This document shows positions 5,941 to 6,855 of a stretch of DNA of 6,855 nucleotides, one piece after another. The position numbers and the translations under genes were made by a program. The notes under the pieces are model-generated. The model saw nothing but the letters and a program-made list of their open reading frames with translations, made no database searches and was not told where the DNA came from. This DNA is from Patescibacteria group bacterium. Lineage in GTDB: Bacteria; Patescibacteriota; Microgenomatia; UM-FILTER-40-11. The stretch lies in contig JAMCYY010000034.1 of the NCBI GenBank assembly GCA_023473205.1, positions 1-6,855 of the forward strand. The letters run 5' to 3'. Numbering within the stretch: the stretch's first letter is position 1; each line of letters begins with the position of its first letter.

Positions 5941-6753
5941 ATGACCAATGATTTATTAACCCCAGGTGAATTTGCCAAACTCGCCTGCACCACCAAAAGA
6001 ACTATCCTCTGGTATAGCCAAAAGGGCATCTTAAAGCCGATTTTTGTCAACACTGAAGGCTATCGCTTTTATGAACCTCAGCAAATTATTGATTTCCAAG
6101 TTATTTTGCTCCTGCGTAAACTTGGATTCTCTTTAGAAGAAATCGAAGCTTACTTAAAGAAAAATAAGAATTTAAAAGAGCTTTTCAAACTCAAAAAGCA
6201 ACTGGTAACAGAAGAAATTAAAAAGCTGCAAAGGTCACTTTTTAGTATCCAAATCTATTACCATAATTTTGATAAAAATAAAGTCTTAGTTGATCCCAAA
6301 ATTAAAATAGTCAAACCTTTTGCCATTTATTATTTAGAAAAAGAGGGACCTTACGCAAAGATTGGAGAATATTGCACTGAACTTCTCTCTCTAATTAAAA
6401 ATATCCCGTCTAACCATTCAACTTTAACGATCTTTTTTGGCAAAGGTTACCGACCCCAAAAACACCAAATGTGGATTGGAGTAATTAAAAGGCCAGGAAT
6501 GGAACTAAAAGAAGAAGGTAAAAAATTGTTAAAAGTGCCACTGTCCCCCAGGTATAAGGCTCTGAGTCAAATACACTCCGGCTCTGGCGCAACCTTATCT
6601 TTGATTTGGAAAGAATTAGAAAAATATGCTGAAGCAAGAAAATATCAAACTGATAAAAGTTTACCTTTTGCTGATCTTGAATTTTATCACTGGGAACCAA
6701 AAGCCAACACCGAAGAAGGCATTGTCTATGAAATCAATTTGCCAATTAAATAA
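5941..6753 (+). CDS. MerR-family regulator with GyrI/BmrR-like ligand-binding domain
   Basis: This 270-residue transcription factor has a typical MerR N-terminal winged helix-turn-helix (about 5-73): LTPGEFAKLA, TTKRTILWYSQKGILKP and GYRFYEPQQI, then LRKLGFSLEEIEAYL. A Lys/Glu-rich dimerising helix runs from about 74 to 112. The C-terminal half (about 118-270) resembles the GyrI-like effector domain, with an IYYLEKEGPYAKIGEY half and a second half carrying HSGSGATLSLIWKELEKY, LEFYHWEP and the terminal VYEINLPIK. BmrR of Bacillus has this layout and responds to hydrophobic cationic drugs; the ligand here is unknown. It lies divergent from uvrA across 149 bases, so uvrA and the radical SAM gene are the likely targets. 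There is no Shine-Dalgarno site: a hairpin occupies the position and CTAAAAAA precedes the ATG. The 3' part holds one arm of a 30-base inverted repeat. Confidence 0.9.
   Translation: MTNDLLTPGEFAKLACTTKRTILWYSQKGILKPIFVNTEGYRFYEPQQIIDFQVILLLRKLGFSLEEIEAYLKKNKNLKELFKLKKQLVTEEIKKLQRSLFSIQIYYHNFDKNKVLVDPKIKIVKPFAIYYLEKEGPYAKIGEYCTELLSLIKNIPSNHSTLTIFFGKGYRPQKHQMWIGVIKRPGMELKEEGKKLLKVPLSPRYKALSQIHSGSGATLSLIWKELEKYAEARKYQTDKSLPFADLEFYHWEPKANTEEGIVYEINLPIK
6618..6647 (+). repeat. Left arm of a 30-base inverted repeat, inside merR
   Basis: These bases encode the EKYAEARKYQ part of the regulator. They match the reverse complement of 6826-6855 at 29 of 30 positions, the first 25 being identical. See the right arm for context. 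Confidence 0.85.
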
Positions 6754-6763
6754 TTCAGTCTTT

Positions 6764-6855
6764 TTATTCCTTTAGAAATTCTTGAAAGACTTCTGAAAAG
6801 GGTTGTTCTCTTAAAACTTTACCCATGATGTTTTCTTGCTTCAGCATATTTTTCT
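6764..6855 (-). CDS. C-terminal end of an unidentified minus-strand gene (partial)
   Basis: The frame is open from the window edge to a TAA at 6764-6766 and gives 29 residues, ending QPFSEVFQEFLKE. It is amphipathic, probably helical, and not recognisable. It would converge on merR with 10 bases between the stops. Two ATG codons (6845-6847 and 6824-6826 on the minus strand) could even make it a tiny complete gene, but no ribosome-binding site can be judged. Its first ten or so codons are the right arm of an inverted repeat shared with merR but read in a different frame, so it may instead be non-coding sequence left by a local duplication. Confidence 0.35.
   Translation of the reverse strand, partial: KNMLKQENIMGKVLREQPFSEVFQEFLKE
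6826..6855 (-). repeat. Right arm of a 30-base inverted repeat
   Basis: The reverse complement of these bases matches merR 6618-6647 with one mismatch. The arm reaches the window edge, so the repeat may continue beyond it. The two arms are 178 bases apart and are read in different frames. A match this long is not expected by chance. Confidence 0.85.

Noticed and set aside
6757..6791. AGTCTTT / AAAGACT inverted repeat after merR
   Set aside because: Seven AT-rich base pairs around a 21-base loop, with the T-run inside the loop side rather than after the stem. It is not a convincing terminator.
1..6855. CRISPR array, tRNA or rRNA genes, recoded TGA
   Set aside because: I found no regularly spaced repeats, no tRNA T-arm pattern and no rRNA. 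One gene appears to end at TGA normally.

Overview
The window looks like AT-rich bacterial chromosome that has received a mobile segment. I suspect the Candidate Phyla Radiation (Patescibacteria, perhaps a Microgenomates-like lineage). The grounds are style only: short gene gaps, few Shine-Dalgarno sites, palindromic hairpins between genes, and a short UvrA beside an SplB-like radical SAM gene. No rRNA or tRNA gene is present to settle it. TAA, TAG and TGA all appear to end genes, so TGA does not look reassigned.

Left part (1-2152, + strand): the 3' part of a treble-Cys zinc-ribbon gene, apparently broken by a frameshift near its visible 5' side, is followed by a large serine recombinase whose catalytic residues are intact. 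This reads as the right part of an integrated element. Its other end lies outside the window. Sampled lines are about 45-48% G+C here, against 23-28% in sampled uvrA and merR lines. An unrecognised helical protein (2178-2648) follows; its reading frame is open back into the recombinase 3' end, so the element/chromosome junction may lie near 2058-2177.

Right part (2662-6753): a two-gene minus-strand operon carries a 750-residue UvrA that lacks the UvrB-binding domain (UvrA2 type), then an SplB/Rv2578c-like radical SAM protein 10 bases downstream. Divergent from it is a MerR-family regulator with a BmrR/GyrI-like ligand-binding domain. The 149-base divergent region holds two opposed promoters that overlap. 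The one reading toward merR is near consensus with a 17-base spacer. The one reading toward uvrA has the 19-base spacer typical of MerR-activated promoters, with a dyad in that spacer that also covers the predicted merR start point. The simplest model is a ligand-sensing regulator that represses itself and switches on a DNA-protection operon. Each of the two leaders also contains a G+C-rich hairpin of related sequence.

At the right edge, the C-terminal end of an unidentified minus-strand gene converges on merR. A 30-base inverted repeat (29 of 30 matching) links the 3' part of merR with the last 30 bases of the window.
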